A DNA stretch of 64,000 nucleotides from Raineya orbicola (GCF_002843425.1 NZ_NKXO01000001.1:1-64000); one strand, 5' to 3'; shown: positions 17,493 to 26,728, counted from the first letter of the stretch. Translations and numbers: made by a program. The notes: generated from the sequence alone by a model not told the origin.

Positions 17493-18380
17493 TTATTTAG
17501 GTTGAACAATAATACCTCCGCCTGCCCCTACATACTGGGGAGTTTGCCCATTCCATTTTTTAATTTTCTCGTACTCAATAAGATTGGGAGATATAGATTC
17601 TGCCAATTTACGATTGTATTCAGATTCAGCTTCGGCACGAATACGCATTGCTTCGGCGTAACCCTTGGCTTTTTCTACTTCTTTTTGAGCTTCGGCACGT
17701 TCTTGGGCTACCTCTTGCTCTTTTTTGAGGGCAATTTGGCGAGCATTGATTTTAGCATTGATATTATCTACAACACCTTGTGGCAAACGAAGTTCATTGA
17801 GTAATACAACTTGCTCCACCACAAAACCCTCTCTTCCCAAAAAACTCTTGATTTCCGCTTCCGATTCGTTCTGAAACTGAATTTTGTTTTCATATAGTTG
17901 CTCGGCAGTGTATTTACCCGAAACCTTATTGTAAGCCTCACGCATATAGTTACGCATCACGGTTTTGTCTAACTCTTCTAGCGGTTTTCTGTACTTTCGG
18001 AAAATTTCAGCGGCTTTGTTGGGGGCAACACGGTAATTCATTGAAACATCAAAAGAAACCACTAACCCATCTTTGGTTGTAACTCTGAACTCCTCGTTAC
18101 TTCTGCTGCCTTCGGTGGCATCGCGAGTAAAAACTACATTCTGCACAAAGGTAGGAAACTCAATTTGGGTAGTAAAGGGATTGTACCAAACCCAGCCTGT
18201 AGCTTCGGTAACATCTTGCACACCACGCTCCGAGCCATATAGTTTTACAACAAGCCCTACGTGTCCTGCGTCTATACGTTTGCAAGCACTGGAAATAATT
18301 GTGATTATCACAATTACTGCGGCTAATGCTCCTATAATTTTGAACAAACCACCAATACCACTTGAATTTTTGATTGCCAT
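17493..18380 (-). CDS. SPFH/prohibitin-like membrane protein
   Basis: About 295 residues. One N-terminal membrane segment (IIGALAAVIVIITIISSAC) is followed by an SPFH domain (GHVGLVVKLYGSERGVQDV, then FDVSMNYRVAP) and a long charged coiled coil rich in Ala, Glu and Lys from about residue 200. It resembles bacterial prohibitin-like proteins that form ring or microdomain scaffolds in the membrane. It is probably co-transcribed with the membrane-fusion protein behind it. Start at 18380 is preferred over 18407 because the membrane segment then begins near the N-terminus. Confidence 0.85.
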   Translation of the reverse strand: MAIKNSSGIGGLFKIIGALAAVIVIITIISSACKRIDAGHVGLVVKLYGSERGVQDVTEATGWVWYNPFTTQIEFPTFVQNVVFTRDATEGSRSNEEFRVTTKDGLVVSFDVSMNYRVAPNKAAEIFRKYRKPLEELDKTVMRNYMREAYNKVSGKYTAEQLYENKIQFQNESEAEIKSFLGREGFVVEQVVLLNELRLPQGVVDNINAKINARQIALKKEQEVAQERAEAQKEVEKAKGYAEAMRIRAEAESEYNRKLAESISPNLIEYEKIKKWNGQTPQYVGAGGGIIVQPK

Positions 18381-18455
18381 AACAATAATGTTTAGTTCTA
18401 AACGCAAAGATAAATTTTTTAGTACAGAAATTGCAATATTTAATTAGAGTAATAA

Positions 18456-18481
18456 AAAAACCCTGCTTAAACAGGGTTTTT
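18456..18481. terminator. hairpin terminator
   Basis: AAAAACCCTG (456-465 of this kilobase) pairs with CAGGGTTTTT (472-481) around a 6-base loop. It lies 27 bases beyond the stop of the minus-strand small lipoprotein gene and before the SPFH gene start. Confidence 0.8.
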
Positions 18482-18507
18482 AGTTTGGGAATAAGTTTTC
18501 TTAATAT

Positions 18508-18909
18508 TTAGTTGGAGGCTTTTAGAGTAAGCATTTGGTTATTTCCTTTTCCAACAAATTTAGATTTAGAAAGTTCTAAAATTTCCATTTCACTTTCTTT
18601 TTCGCCTTCAATTTGCATTTTCAATTTTTTACCATCATCACTGATAGACCACATACCTTTCACTTTTTGTCCTGTTATACTTGCCTCAAAAGAACCGTCT
18701 TTTTTGAATTCAAAGTACATATCCTTCATCATTTCTTCGGCAAGTTTCATTTGAGCATCAGAAAGTTTGTTACCGCTTTTTTCACTTTCCTTTTTCAAAG
18801 ATTCTATATCAATTACCCATTTTCTAGCGATTAAATCTTTGGGACTTCCTTTGCAGGCTACCATAGCAATAGCTACAACTAAAAGCAAAATTTGGGATAG
18901 TCTTTTCAT
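18508..18909 (-). CDS. small lipocalin-like lipoprotein
   Basis: A 133-residue predicted lipoprotein. The signal ends in the lipobox VACKG near residue 19. The mature part begins LIARKWVIDIESL and continues with strands such as YFEFKKDGSFEAS and KGMWSISDDGKKL, a pattern shared with Bacteroidota lipocalin-like proteins that report threshold or stress responses. Exact function is unknown. It is monocistronic, with a terminator just downstream. Start 18909 is chosen because residues upstream lack coding character. Confidence 0.75.
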   Translation of the reverse strand: MKRLSQILLLVVAIAMVACKGSPKDLIARKWVIDIESLKKESEKSGNKLSDAQMKLAEEMMKDMYFEFKKDGSFEASITGQKVKGMWSISDDGKKLKMQIEGEKESEMEILELSKSKFVGKGNNQMLTLKASN

Positions 18910-19237
18910 AAAAACAAAATTAAATTGTGAAAGAATTGAACATTTTTTTTCAAAGAACTTGTTTTTTTTTTTCAAAACCAAAAAAAAATCAAAAAAATAT
19001 TCAAAATCTTACTCAAATAGGAGTAAAACGCAGAAAATAGCCATTGGCTAAGCAAACTCCAAAGTATAGTTTTAGAAAAAATGGAAACATTATCACACAC
19101 AAAACTAACCTAATAAATATTTTTGCAGAATGCTCAACAAAACATTATTTTTGAGTGTTTTTTGATAATAAAAAATAGTTGAGGCTTTTGAATGCAAATT
19201 TTCTTAAAATTAAATAGAGTATAAGAGTTAATTGGCA
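18910..19237. other. AT-rich divergent intergenic region
   Basis: The gap between the small lipoprotein and mnmA is AT-rich. A -7-type box TATTTTTG lies at 19118-19125, with no good -33 partner, about 112 bases before mnmA. Between them a loose inverted repeat (CTCAAC at 19132 and GTTGAG near 19180) could fold, but not convincingly. I see no gene or RNA family here. Confidence 0.4.
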
Positions 19238-20425
19238 ATGTTTCAATCTAAAAAAATGCGTGTAGTAGTTGGAATGTCGGGGGGGGTAGATTCCAGTGTG
19301 GCGGCGTATCTGCTCAAAGAGCAAGGTTACGAGGTAATTGGGATTTTTATGAAAAACTGGCACGATGAGCGGGTCGTTATCAATAATGAATGTCCTTGGG
19401 TAGAAGATAGCAACGATGCTCTCATTGTAGCAGAAAAACTAAATATTCCTTTTCGGGTATTGGATTTGAGCAAAGAATACAAACAGCGAATTGTTGATTA
19501 TATGTTTGCCGAGTACGAAGCAGGCAGAACCCCTAACCCCGATGTACTTTGCAACCGAGAAATTAAATTTGATGTATTTCTGAATGCCGCCCTGCAATTA
19601 GGTGCTGATTTTGTAGCCACAGGGCATTACGCACAGAAAGATACTTTTACCAAAGAAGGGAGAACTATTCATCGCTTACTTGCGGGCAAAGATGAAAATA
19701 AAGACCAAAGCTATTTTCTTTGTCAACTTACACAAACACAACTCGCCAAAGCACTTTTTCCCATCGGGAACTTGAAAAAAAGCGAAGTGAGAGCTATTGC
19801 CAAAAAAGCAGATTTGATTACAGCCGAAAAAAAAGATTCGCAAGGGTTGTGCTTTGTAGGAAAAATTCGCCTGCCTGAATTTTTACAACAACAACTTGCC
19901 CCTAAAAAAGGCAGAATTATTGAAATTGATGCTAATAGTCCTATTTTCAGACAAAATGGAAAAACCGAAACTTTACACACGCTAACTGAGCCTTATCATT
20001 TCCACCCCACTGATGGAAAAGTGGTGGGAGAGCATATTGGGGCACATTTTTTTACGATAGGTCAAAGAAAAGGTTTGAATGTAGGCGGAAAACCCAAACC
20101 TTTGTTTGTTTTGGCTACTGATGTTGCTGAAAATATTGTTTATGTAGGACAAGGACACGAACACCCCGCACTGAACCGAAAAGGCTTGCGGGTACGAAAT
20201 GCAGAGGTGCATTGGGTTCGTGAAGATTTGCGTATGCAAGTAGGTGAAAAAAGAGAATATTTAGCTCGTATTCGCTACCGACAACCATTAAGTAAGGCTA
20301 TGCTTTATCAGGAAAATGATTTTCTGTATGTAATTTTTGATGAAGCACAAAGTGCGATTACCCCCGGACAATTTGTAGTTTGGTATGAAAATAATGAACT
20401 GATAGGTTCGGGAGTAATTGCTTAA
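19238..20425 (+). CDS. mnmA: tRNA-specific 2-thiouridylase MnmA
   Basis: About 395 residues. It makes the 2-thio group of s2U34 in tRNA for Lys, Glu and Gln, using sulfur passed by a sulfurtransferase relay. The N-terminal PP-loop is [15 protein letters not shown]. The two active cysteines lie in VLCNREIKF and SQGLCFVGK. The binding motifs ATGHYAQ and KDQSYFL are present, as is the C-terminal barrel with [12 protein letters not shown] at 19238 is the first ATG; a TTG two codons earlier and an ATG at 19256 are alternatives. It is a single gene. Confidence 0.95.
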   Translation: MFQSKKMRVVVGMSGGVDSSVAAYLLKEQGYEVIGIFMKNWHDERVVINNECPWVEDSNDALIVAEKLNIPFRVLDLSKEYKQRIVDYMFAEYEAGRTPNPDVLCNREIKFDVFLNAALQLGADFVATGHYAQKDTFTKEGRTIHRLLAGKDENKDQSYFLCQLTQTQLAKALFPIGNLKKSEVRAIAKKADLITAEKKDSQGLCFVGKIRLPEFLQQQLAPKKGRIIEIDANSPIFRQNGKTETLHTLTEPYHFHPTDGKVVGEHIGAHFFTIGQRKGLNVGGKPKPLFVLATDVAENIVYVGQGHEHPALNRKGLRVRNAEVHWVREDLRMQVGEKREYLARIRYRQPLSKAMLYQENDFLYVIFDEAQSAITPGQFVVWYENNELIGSGVIA

Positions 20426-20495
20426 ATGAAAAGAACAAATTGACTTTTGAACACAAACAATTACTTTTTTCAACAACCATAAACTTTTTTTACTT

Positions 20496-21380
20496 ATGCA
20501 CACACAAGGAATGTTACGTGAAAATGCTCTTTCGGGCAAAACCATAGTAGTTACAGGTGGTGGTACGGGGCTGGGATATTCTATGAGTAAATATTTTTTA
20601 GAGCTTGGAGCAAATGTAGTGATTACAAGCCGAAAAGTAGAGGTTCTGCAAGAGGCGGCTCAAAAACTCTATTCCGAAACTAATAATGCCAATATTGCTT
20701 ATTTTGCTTGTGATGTGCGTAAATACGAGGAAGTAGAAGCTATGCTTGCTCAAAGCATTGAGCGTTTTGGAAAAGTAAACGGACTTGTAAATAATGCCGC
20801 AGGAAACTTTATCAGTCCTACGGAAAGGCTTTCGGCAAAAGCCTTTGATACCGTCGTAGATATTGTTCTGAAAGGCACTTATTACTGCACACTTGCTTTC
20901 GGCAAATATTGGATAAAAGAGCAAATTCCCGCCAGTGTTTTAAGCATCGTAACTACCTATGCTTGGACAGGTTCGGGGTTTGTAGTGCCTTCGGCTTGTG
21001 CCAAAGCGGGAGTGCTTGCTCTTACACGCTCGCTTGCGGTAGAGTGGGCAAGACATAAAATTCGCTTCAACGCCATTGCTCCCGGTCCTTTTCCAACGCC
21101 CGGGGCTTGGGAACGCCTTTTCCCGCCTGCACTTGCTGAAACCGATTTAGGTAAAAAACTTTCTCCTGAACATCGTATTCCTTTGGGTAGGGTAGGGGAG
21201 CATCAGGAACTTGCCAATTTAGCCGCTTATTTGATGTCTGATTTTTCTGCTTACATCAATGGTGAAGTAATAACCATCGACGGCGGCGAATGGATTAGAG
21301 GAGCGGGCGAATTTAATGACCTTGTCGCCTTGCCCGAACAAATGTGGGATTTCTTGGAGCAAATGCGTAAAAAGGGATAG
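20496..21380 (+). CDS. short-chain dehydrogenase, 2,4-dienoyl-CoA reductase-like
   Basis: A 294-residue SDR enzyme. The NAD(P)-binding motif is VVTGGGTGLGYSMSKYF, and NNAAGNF follows. In place of the usual Tyr-x-x-x-Lys, the active region reads SACAKAGVLALTRSLAVEW, with Lys preserved but Ser where most SDRs have Tyr. This is the pattern of 2,4-dienoyl-CoA reductases (DECR), which remove cis double bonds for beta-oxidation. The substrate is inferred from that pattern only. It is followed 72 bases later by an SRPBCC gene on the same strand. Confidence 0.85.
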   Translation: MHTQGMLRENALSGKTIVVTGGGTGLGYSMSKYFLELGANVVITSRKVEVLQEAAQKLYSETNNANIAYFACDVRKYEEVEAMLAQSIERFGKVNGLVNNAAGNFISPTERLSAKAFDTVVDIVLKGTYYCTLAFGKYWIKEQIPASVLSIVTTYAWTGSGFVVPSACAKAGVLALTRSLAVEWARHKIRFNAIAPGPFPTPGAWERLFPPALAETDLGKKLSPEHRIPLGRVGEHQELANLAAYLMSDFSAYINGEVITIDGGEWIRGAGEFNDLVALPEQMWDFLEQMRKKG

Positions 21381-21452
21381 ATTTTCTTTTCCAAAGCTAA
21401 ACCTTTTACCTGCACAAGTAGTATAAGGTAGAAAATTTACCTTGTACTACTT

Positions 21453-21926
21453 ATGCTTTACCAACTCTATCGTAGGCAGATTTTGCCTATTTCTTTGGAA
21501 GAGGCGTGGGAGTTTTTTTCCTCACCTTTTAACCTAAAAAAAATAACGCCTCCTGATATGGGGTTTGAAGTCAAACTCATCAGCCCTGAACAAAAAATGT
21601 ATGCAGGAATGATTATTGCCTACAAAGTGCGTCCATTGTTAGGTATTCCGATGAACTGGGTAACCGAAATTACCCACGTGAGAGAGCCTTATTTTTTTGT
21701 AGATGAACAGCGTTTCGGTCCGTATAGTTTGTGGCATCATCAGCATCATTTCAGAGAGGTTGCCGAGGGGGTAGAAATGGAAGATTTGGTAAGTTACAAA
21801 GTCCCTTTGGGCATTTTAGGAAGACTTGCCAACGTTCTTTTTGTTCGTAAGCGTTTGGAATATATTTTTGATTACCGCTATAAAGTTTTAGAGGAGATTT
21901 TTCCGAAAACAGCAGTTTTACGATAA
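21453..21926 (+). CDS. SRPBCC (START-like) domain protein
   Basis: A 157-residue single-domain helix-grip protein that binds a hydrophobic ligand. The pattern is characteristic: an N-terminal LPISLEEAWEFFSSPFNLKKITP, central strands ending WVTEITHV, and FVDEQRFGPYSLWHHQHHF, followed by the VSYKVPLG strand and a C-terminal helix. It carries no membrane segment. In this neighbourhood SRPBCC genes often sit near photolyases and SDR genes. The ligand is unknown. A strong terminator follows. Confidence 0.85.
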   Translation: MLYQLYRRQILPISLEEAWEFFSSPFNLKKITPPDMGFEVKLISPEQKMYAGMIIAYKVRPLLGIPMNWVTEITHVREPYFFVDEQRFGPYSLWHHQHHFREVAEGVEMEDLVSYKVPLGILGRLANVLFVRKRLEYIFDYRYKVLEEIFPKTAVLR

Positions 21927-21945
21927 ATTTTCAGCACAAGTAAAA

Positions 21946-21970
21946 AGGGACGTAAATTTTTTACGTCCCT
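21946..21970. terminator. bidirectional hairpin terminator
   Basis: AGGGACGTAAA (946-956 of this kilobase) pairs perfectly with TTTACGTCCCT (960-970) around a 3-base loop, with a T run afterwards. It separates the SRPBCC gene from the convergent transporter. Confidence 0.85.
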
Positions 21971-21979
21971 AATTTTTAT

Positions 21980-23365
21980 CTATCCTCTGCCGTGCATCAT
22001 TTTTACAAGTTTGCGAGAGATGGCAAATAGTACCAACCCTGCAAATATGGCAAAGCCTCCAATAGCCGCAAAGATTTCCAAAGCTCCTAATCTTTCCACA
22101 TAGCTGGCAATATAACCGCCTACAATTTGGGCTAAAAATGGGGCTAAAAACCAAACTCCCATTAGCATTGAGGCAAGTTTCACAGGGGCAAGACGCGTAA
22201 CCATAGAAAGCCCAATCGGTGAAAGGCACAATTCGCCAATAGTATGGAACAGATACGTCATTACCAACCACATCAAACTTGCCTTGATATTGACATCGGC
22301 ACTATTTCCGCCACGTTCCATCACAGCTCCTACCATAAAGAAAAAGCCGATACCCAGCAAAACCATTCCTAAACTCATCTTAATGGGTATGCTTAAATCT
22401 TTGCCCTTTTTGGCTAAACTTAGCCATAGCATTGAAAATAGCGGTCCCAGAGCTACAATAAATAGCGGATTGACAGACTGAAACCAAGAAGTAGGTATCA
22501 CAAAATCACCTATTTTGCGGTTGATGTAGCTATCGGTGTAAAGTGTTAGCGAACTACCTGCTTGTTCAAAGCCCGCCCAAAAGAACACGGTGAATATGGT
22601 TAGTGTGAGAATAACTGCCATTCTATCGCGTTCTTCATCGCTAAGTGGTTGATTATGTACTTCTTGTTCCTCTTTACTTTGAATTTTTATACCTTTTCCG
22701 ATGCTTCCAAGTAAGCGAGGTGCAAGCGTATTGAACACAATTTGCCCTACGAGCATTCCTATACCCGCCGCTAAAAAGCCGTATTGAAAAGCGTAACGTT
22801 CAATAACTTCTTTGCCATCAACTACTTTTTTCACGGCAAATAAATCTTCTGCTAAAAATCCACATACCAAAGGGGCAAAAAATGCTCCTAAATTGATACC
22901 CATATAAAAAATAGTAAAAGCACTATCACGACGAGGGTCGCCTTGTGGATACAAAGCCCCTACAATGGTTGAAATATTGGGTTTGAAAAACCCGTTTCCT
23001 ATGATAAGCAGTGCCAAACCGAGCCAAGTAGCCCAAACACCCAATTGAGGCGTGGAAGCTAAACTGAATTGACCAAACATCATTGTTACGCCGCCTATCA
23101 GAATGGCTTTTCTTTGTCCTATGTATCTATCAGCAATATAGCCTCCAATAATGGGCGTTAGATATACCAAACCTGTAAACCAACCATAAATAATAGAAGC
23201 ATCATCTTTGGCAAAACCTAAACCGCCTTGCATTGCAGTTTTAGAAAGGTAAAGCGTAAGAATGCCCCGCATACCATAATAACTGAAACGTTCCCACATT
23301 TCAGTAAAGAAAAGCAAATATAGCCCAGGGGGGTGTCCGTTTTTGGTAGTAGTTGTTTCCTGCAT
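21980..23365 (-). CDS. POT family peptide transporter
   Basis: A 461-residue proton-coupled oligopeptide symporter with about 12-14 membrane segments. Hallmarks are the N-terminal FFTEMWERFSYYGMRGIL, containing the E-x-x-E-R-type motif, then GYIADRYIGQRK, and the signature FYMGINLGAFFAPLVCG. The C-terminal half carries TIGELCLSPIGLS and a final [11 protein letters not shown] helix. It imports di- and tripeptides. Single gene; start ATG at 23365. Confidence 0.93.
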   Translation of the reverse strand: MQETTTTKNGHPPGLYLLFFTEMWERFSYYGMRGILTLYLSKTAMQGGLGFAKDDASIIYGWFTGLVYLTPIIGGYIADRYIGQRKAILIGGVTMMFGQFSLASTPQLGVWATWLGLALLIIGNGFFKPNISTIVGALYPQGDPRRDSAFTIFYMGINLGAFFAPLVCGFLAEDLFAVKKVVDGKEVIERYAFQYGFLAAGIGMLVGQIVFNTLAPRLLGSIGKGIKIQSKEEQEVHNQPLSDEERDRMAVILTLTIFTVFFWAGFEQAGSSLTLYTDSYINRKIGDFVIPTSWFQSVNPLFIVALGPLFSMLWLSLAKKGKDLSIPIKMSLGMVLLGIGFFFMVGAVMERGGNSADVNIKASLMWLVMTYLFHTIGELCLSPIGLSMVTRLAPVKLASMLMGVWFLAPFLAQIVGGYIASYVERLGALEIFAAIGGFAIFAGLVLFAISRKLVKMMHGRG

Positions 23366-23518
23366 ATTTTCTTGTAGTTTTTTCAGTGTTTAACCCCTCA
23401 AAATACAAGGAAAAATTACTTTAATCCAAATTTTTTTACAAAAATTTGCAATCAAGCAAACTTTATCCGCATTTTGAAGTTTTTGGATTTAAGCAAATAT
23501 GCTTTTAATTTGATTGCT

Positions 23519-24043
23519 ATGATAACCATTGTTGTAAGTACCAACCGAAATGACTCTACCTCTGAAATTGTCGCAGAATACTATCAAAAAGTTTTATTAA
23601 ATAAGCAAGTGCAAGCTGAAATTATCAACCTTAAAAATTTACCGCCTGATTTTATTGTATCGGCTTTGTATGAAAACGAAGGTAAAAATCCTGTTTTTAA
23701 TGCTCTGCGAGAAAAAGTATTGACTGCTGAAAAGCTCATTTTTATTGTTCCCGAGTACAATGGCTCTTTTCCGGGAGTATTGAAGGCTTTTATTGATGGA
23801 ATGCCTTATCCAAATGCTTTTATGGATAAAAAAATTGCCCTCGTGGGGCTTTCGGCGGGGGTGCAGGGAGGGGCATTGGCTCTTAGCCACCTGAACGATA
23901 TTTTTTCCTACCTCAATGCTCACGTATTGGGCTATAAAGTAAAACTTATTCAGATTGAAAAAAATATGAAAGATGAAAAAATTATCAATAATTTTTACTT
24001 GCAACTTATTGATAATCAAATAGAAAAGTTTATAAATTTTTGA
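23519..24043 (+). CDS. NAD(P)H-dependent FMN reductase
   Basis: A 174-residue flavodoxin-like flavin reductase (NADPH-dependent FMN reductase family). The N-terminal IVVSTNRNDSTSEIVAEYY binds phosphate. The PEYNGSFPGVLKAFIDG motif is diagnostic, and LSAGVQGG follows at the dimer interface. ATG at 23519 is chosen; the 15 residues upstream do not fit. It ends 28 bases before the photolyase gene on the same strand, so it may supply or reduce flavin for that enzyme. Confidence 0.9.
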   Translation: MITIVVSTNRNDSTSEIVAEYYQKVLLNKQVQAEIINLKNLPPDFIVSALYENEGKNPVFNALREKVLTAEKLIFIVPEYNGSFPGVLKAFIDGMPYPNAFMDKKIALVGLSAGVQGGALALSHLNDIFSYLNAHVLGYKVKLIQIEKNMKDEKIINNFYLQLIDNQIEKFINF

Positions 24044-24071
24044 AAATTTCTTATTACATACTTGATTAGTT

Positions 24072-25610
24072 ATGTTTCAGACGCTTCGGCTTATTCTCGG
24101 CGACCAACTCAATGACAATCATTCTTGGCTTAAAGAAAAAAATGATAAAACGCTTTATGTACTAATGGAAATTCGTCAGGAGACGGACTATGTGGTGCAT
24201 CATATTCAAAAAATCCTCGCTTTTTTTGCTGCAATGCGAAATTTTGCCCAAGAACTTCAAAATAAGGGGGGGCATAAGGTTTTTTATTTTACATTAGATA
24301 ATCCTGAAAATCGGCAAGATTTATGCAAGAATTTGGAACTTTTAATTCAGAAATTTCAGATTCAAAAATTTGAATACCAATTGCCTGATGAGTATCGTTT
24401 GGATAAACAATTATCGGAATTCTGTCAAAAAATTTCTATCCCAAGTCAAGCCTTTGATACAGAGCATTTTTTGAGCGAGCGAAATGAAGTAAGCAAACAC
24501 TTTGGTACGAAAAACTATCTTTTGGAGAGTTTTTATCGTAAAATGCGAAAAAAGTACAATATTCTTATGGAAGGCGATAAGCCCCTTACAGGACGCTGGA
24601 ACTATGATGCCGAAAATCGTAAAAAATACAATTATCAAGTGTCTGTGCCTAATGAACCTTTTTTCAAAAATGAAGTAACAGATTTGATTAAAACTCTACA
24701 AAAACATCAAATTCAGACGATTGGCTTTATCCCTCCCAATAACATTCTCAATGTACCCATTTCTCGCAAGCAAGCTCTGCAACTTTTAGAACACTTCGTA
24801 AGTAATTTACTTCCTCATTTTGGTACTTACGAAGATGCAATGCATACACAGGAGCCACATTTATTTCATTCGCAACTTTCCTTTGCCTTGAATGTAAAAA
24901 TTCTACACCCTTTGGAAGTTTTGCAAAAAGCCATTGAGGCTTGGCAAAGCAACCCCCAAAAAGTTTCCATTGCTCAAATTGAAGGTTTTGTAAGGCAAAT
25001 TTTGGGTTGGCGTGAATATATGCGTGGCGTGTATTGGGCAAAAATGCCTGATTATGCCAAAAATAATTATTTTGAACATTCCGCACCCTTGCCTTCTTGG
25101 TATTGGACGGGCGAAACCCGAATGAATTGTGCTAAATTCGCCATTAGTCAATCTTTGCAAGAGGCTTTTGCTCATCATATCCAAAGATTGATGGTTACGG
25201 GTAATATCGCTTTACTTTTGGGCGTTTCGCCCGATGAGGTGGATAAGTGGTATTTGGGCATCTATCGAGATGCTATTGAGTGGGTTGAAATCACCAATAC
25301 GCGTGGTATGAGCCAATATGCTGATGGTGGACTGGTTGCAAGTAAGCCCTATACGGCTTCGGCTAATTATATGGACAAAATGAGCAATTATTGTGAAAGT
25401 TGTTTCTATGATAAGAAAAAACGACACGGCAAGAGAGCCTGCCCTTTGAATAGCCTGTATTGGGAATTTCATTATCGCCACCGAGAAAAACTTTCTAAAA
25501 ATCAGCGTTTAGGAATGGTGTATCAGACCCTTGCCAAAATGGATAAGGCAGAACTGCAAAAAATTGTAGAACAAGCCGAATTTTATAGAAAAAACTCGGA
25601 AAACTTGTAA
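24072..25610 (+). CDS. iron-sulfur bacterial cryptochrome/photolyase (PhrB type)
   Basis: A 512-residue FeS-BCP, the prokaryotic (6-4) photolyase family. It repairs UV photoproducts using light, FAD, a second lumazine-type chromophore and a 4Fe-4S cluster. The N-terminal LRLILGDQLNDNHSWL is typical. The cluster ligands Cys 353, 441, 444 and 457 have the same spacing (88, 3, 13) I recall for Agrobacterium PhrB. The FAD-binding domain contains ILGWREYMRGVYW and the TNTRGMSQYADGG segment. It is co-directional with the flavin reductase just upstream and 500 bases from a BLUF photosensor gene. Confidence 0.92.
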   Translation: MFQTLRLILGDQLNDNHSWLKEKNDKTLYVLMEIRQETDYVVHHIQKILAFFAAMRNFAQELQNKGGHKVFYFTLDNPENRQDLCKNLELLIQKFQIQKFEYQLPDEYRLDKQLSEFCQKISIPSQAFDTEHFLSERNEVSKHFGTKNYLLESFYRKMRKKYNILMEGDKPLTGRWNYDAENRKKYNYQVSVPNEPFFKNEVTDLIKTLQKHQIQTIGFIPPNNILNVPISRKQALQLLEHFVSNLLPHFGTYEDAMHTQEPHLFHSQLSFALNVKILHPLEVLQKAIEAWQSNPQKVSIAQIEGFVRQILGWREYMRGVYWAKMPDYAKNNYFEHSAPLPSWYWTGETRMNCAKFAISQSLQEAFAHHIQRLMVTGNIALLLGVSPDEVDKWYLGIYRDAIEWVEITNTRGMSQYADGGLVASKPYTASANYMDKMSNYCESCFYDKKKRHGKRACPLNSLYWEFHYRHREKLSKNQRLGMVYQTLAKMDKAELQKIVEQAEFYRKNSENL

Positions 25611-25635
25611 TCTAATAAAAAATTACCCCCCTTGT

Positions 25636-25666
25636 TTTGTTTTTACAAGAAAACCTTGCATATTTG
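25636..25666 (+). promoter_or_regulatory. putative promoter of accB
   Basis: TTTG at 25636-25639 is followed after 19 bases by CATATTTG at 25659-25666, one mismatch from TAnnTTTG. It lies 41 bases before the accB ATG. Confidence 0.5.
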
Positions 25667-25707
25667 AGGCACTTTGCAAAAGAGTATTTCACCAAAATTT
25701 TTTCGCA

Positions 25708-26196
25708 ATGAAAGCCAAAGAAATCCGTGATTTGATAGATTTTATCGCTCAATCGCCGCTTGATGAAGTGCATATTGAAACCGATGAGTTCAAAATTAGC
25801 GTAAAGAGACATAGTGGGGGAGCTAAAATGGAATTACCAAGCTCATCAACCCCTTTTGTACCCGCAGTGGTATCTACTTCGCCTGTTGCTACACCTACCT
25901 CTAAACCAGAACCCCAAACAGATAGCACAGAAGCTAAACCTTCTGCATCGGGCAATTATCTTACTATTAAATCACCAATGATTGGAACATTTTACAGGGC
26001 TCCCAAACCCGATGCTCCTAATTTTGTGAATGTAGGCGATGAAATCAAACCTGGGCAAGTAGTTTGTATTGTAGAAGCGATGAAACTCTTTAATGAAATT
26101 GAGTCAGAAGTTGCAGGTCGTATTGTGAAAGTCTTGGTAGAAAATGCCAGCCCTGTGGAATATGACCAACCTTTATTCTTGGTAGAACCTCTCTAA
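25708..26196 (+). CDS. accB: biotin carboxyl carrier protein of acetyl-CoA carboxylase
   Basis: A 162-residue biotin carrier: it accepts biotin on the Lys of EAMKL and carries the carboxyl group between AccC and the carboxyltransferase in fatty-acid synthesis. The N-terminal helix (KEIRDLIDFIAQSPLDEVHIETD) is typical, followed by a Pro/Thr/Ser-rich linker to about residue 85. The C-terminal biotinyl domain holds IKSPMIGTFYRAP. It stands alone: no accC or efp is adjacent, unlike the usual arrangement. Terminator directly behind. Confidence 0.94.
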   Translation: MKAKEIRDLIDFIAQSPLDEVHIETDEFKISVKRHSGGAKMELPSSSTPFVPAVVSTSPVATPTSKPEPQTDSTEAKPSASGNYLTIKSPMIGTFYRAPKPDAPNFVNVGDEIKPGQVVCIVEAMKLFNEIESEVAGRIVKVLVENASPVEYDQPLFLVEPL

Positions 26197-26200
26197 AAAG

Positions 26201-26224
26201 AAAACCTTCCATTTGGAAGGTTTT
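26201..26224. terminator. bidirectional hairpin terminator
   Basis: AAAACCTTCC (201-210 of this kilobase) pairs perfectly with GGAAGGTTTT (215-224) around a 4-base loop, and a T run follows. It separates accB from the convergent BLUF gene. Confidence 0.85.
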
Positions 26225-26231
26225 TTTTGTT

Positions 26232-26651
26232 TTATCTGAAAAAAAGCTGAATAATTTTACCAACTCTTTCCGCTGAACTTGCTTTGCCTGAAAGTATATT
26301 TTCAAATTCTTCGCTTTCTGCGGCACTCATTTGCGACTTGAAATCTACTTTGTTCAAATCTACGGATTTGCCCGCCATTTGCCAACTTGGGAAATTTCGC
26401 TCTTTTACAGGTACTAAACCTAACATAATAGCCTCTGAATGACGCTTATCTAATTTAATTTTGTCATAAAGGGCTAATAAGTGGCTCAATTCACCTTCAA
26501 TACACTGCAAAAACTTTTCTTTGGAATACAGCAGAACGCCTGTTATATTCTTTTTAGCGTTATTTTCTACGCTGATTTGTAAAATTTTTTCTATATCTTC
26601 GTCGCTACATTTCGGCGATCTTTTACTTACATAAAATAATTGTGCTAACAT
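26232..26651 (-). CDS. BLUF-domain blue-light sensor
   Basis: A 139-residue protein consisting of one BLUF domain, which binds FAD and senses blue light. The key residues line up with the AppA family: Tyr in LFYVSKRS, Asn in ENNAKKNITG, Gln in FLQCIEG, and the Trp/Met pair in FPSWQMAG. No output domain is attached, so it would act through a partner, as other short BLUF proteins do. ATG at 26651 begins the family N-terminus. It lies a short distance from the photolyase gene. Confidence 0.93.
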   Translation of the reverse strand: MLAQLFYVSKRSPKCSDEDIEKILQISVENNAKKNITGVLLYSKEKFLQCIEGELSHLLALYDKIKLDKRHSEAIMLGLVPVKERNFPSWQMAGKSVDLNKVDFKSQMSAAESEEFENILSGKASSAERVGKIIQLFFR

Positions 26652-26728
26652 AGCTTTTCCTTTTTTTATACAAAACCACAGAAAAATAAAATTGTTTGCG
26701 TACCTTTCTGCTTTCAAATAGAAAAGTT

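Noticed and set aside
18910-19237. Riboswitch or small RNA before mnmA
   Set aside because: The AT-rich gap has only a weak inverted repeat, with no recognisable RNA family pattern.
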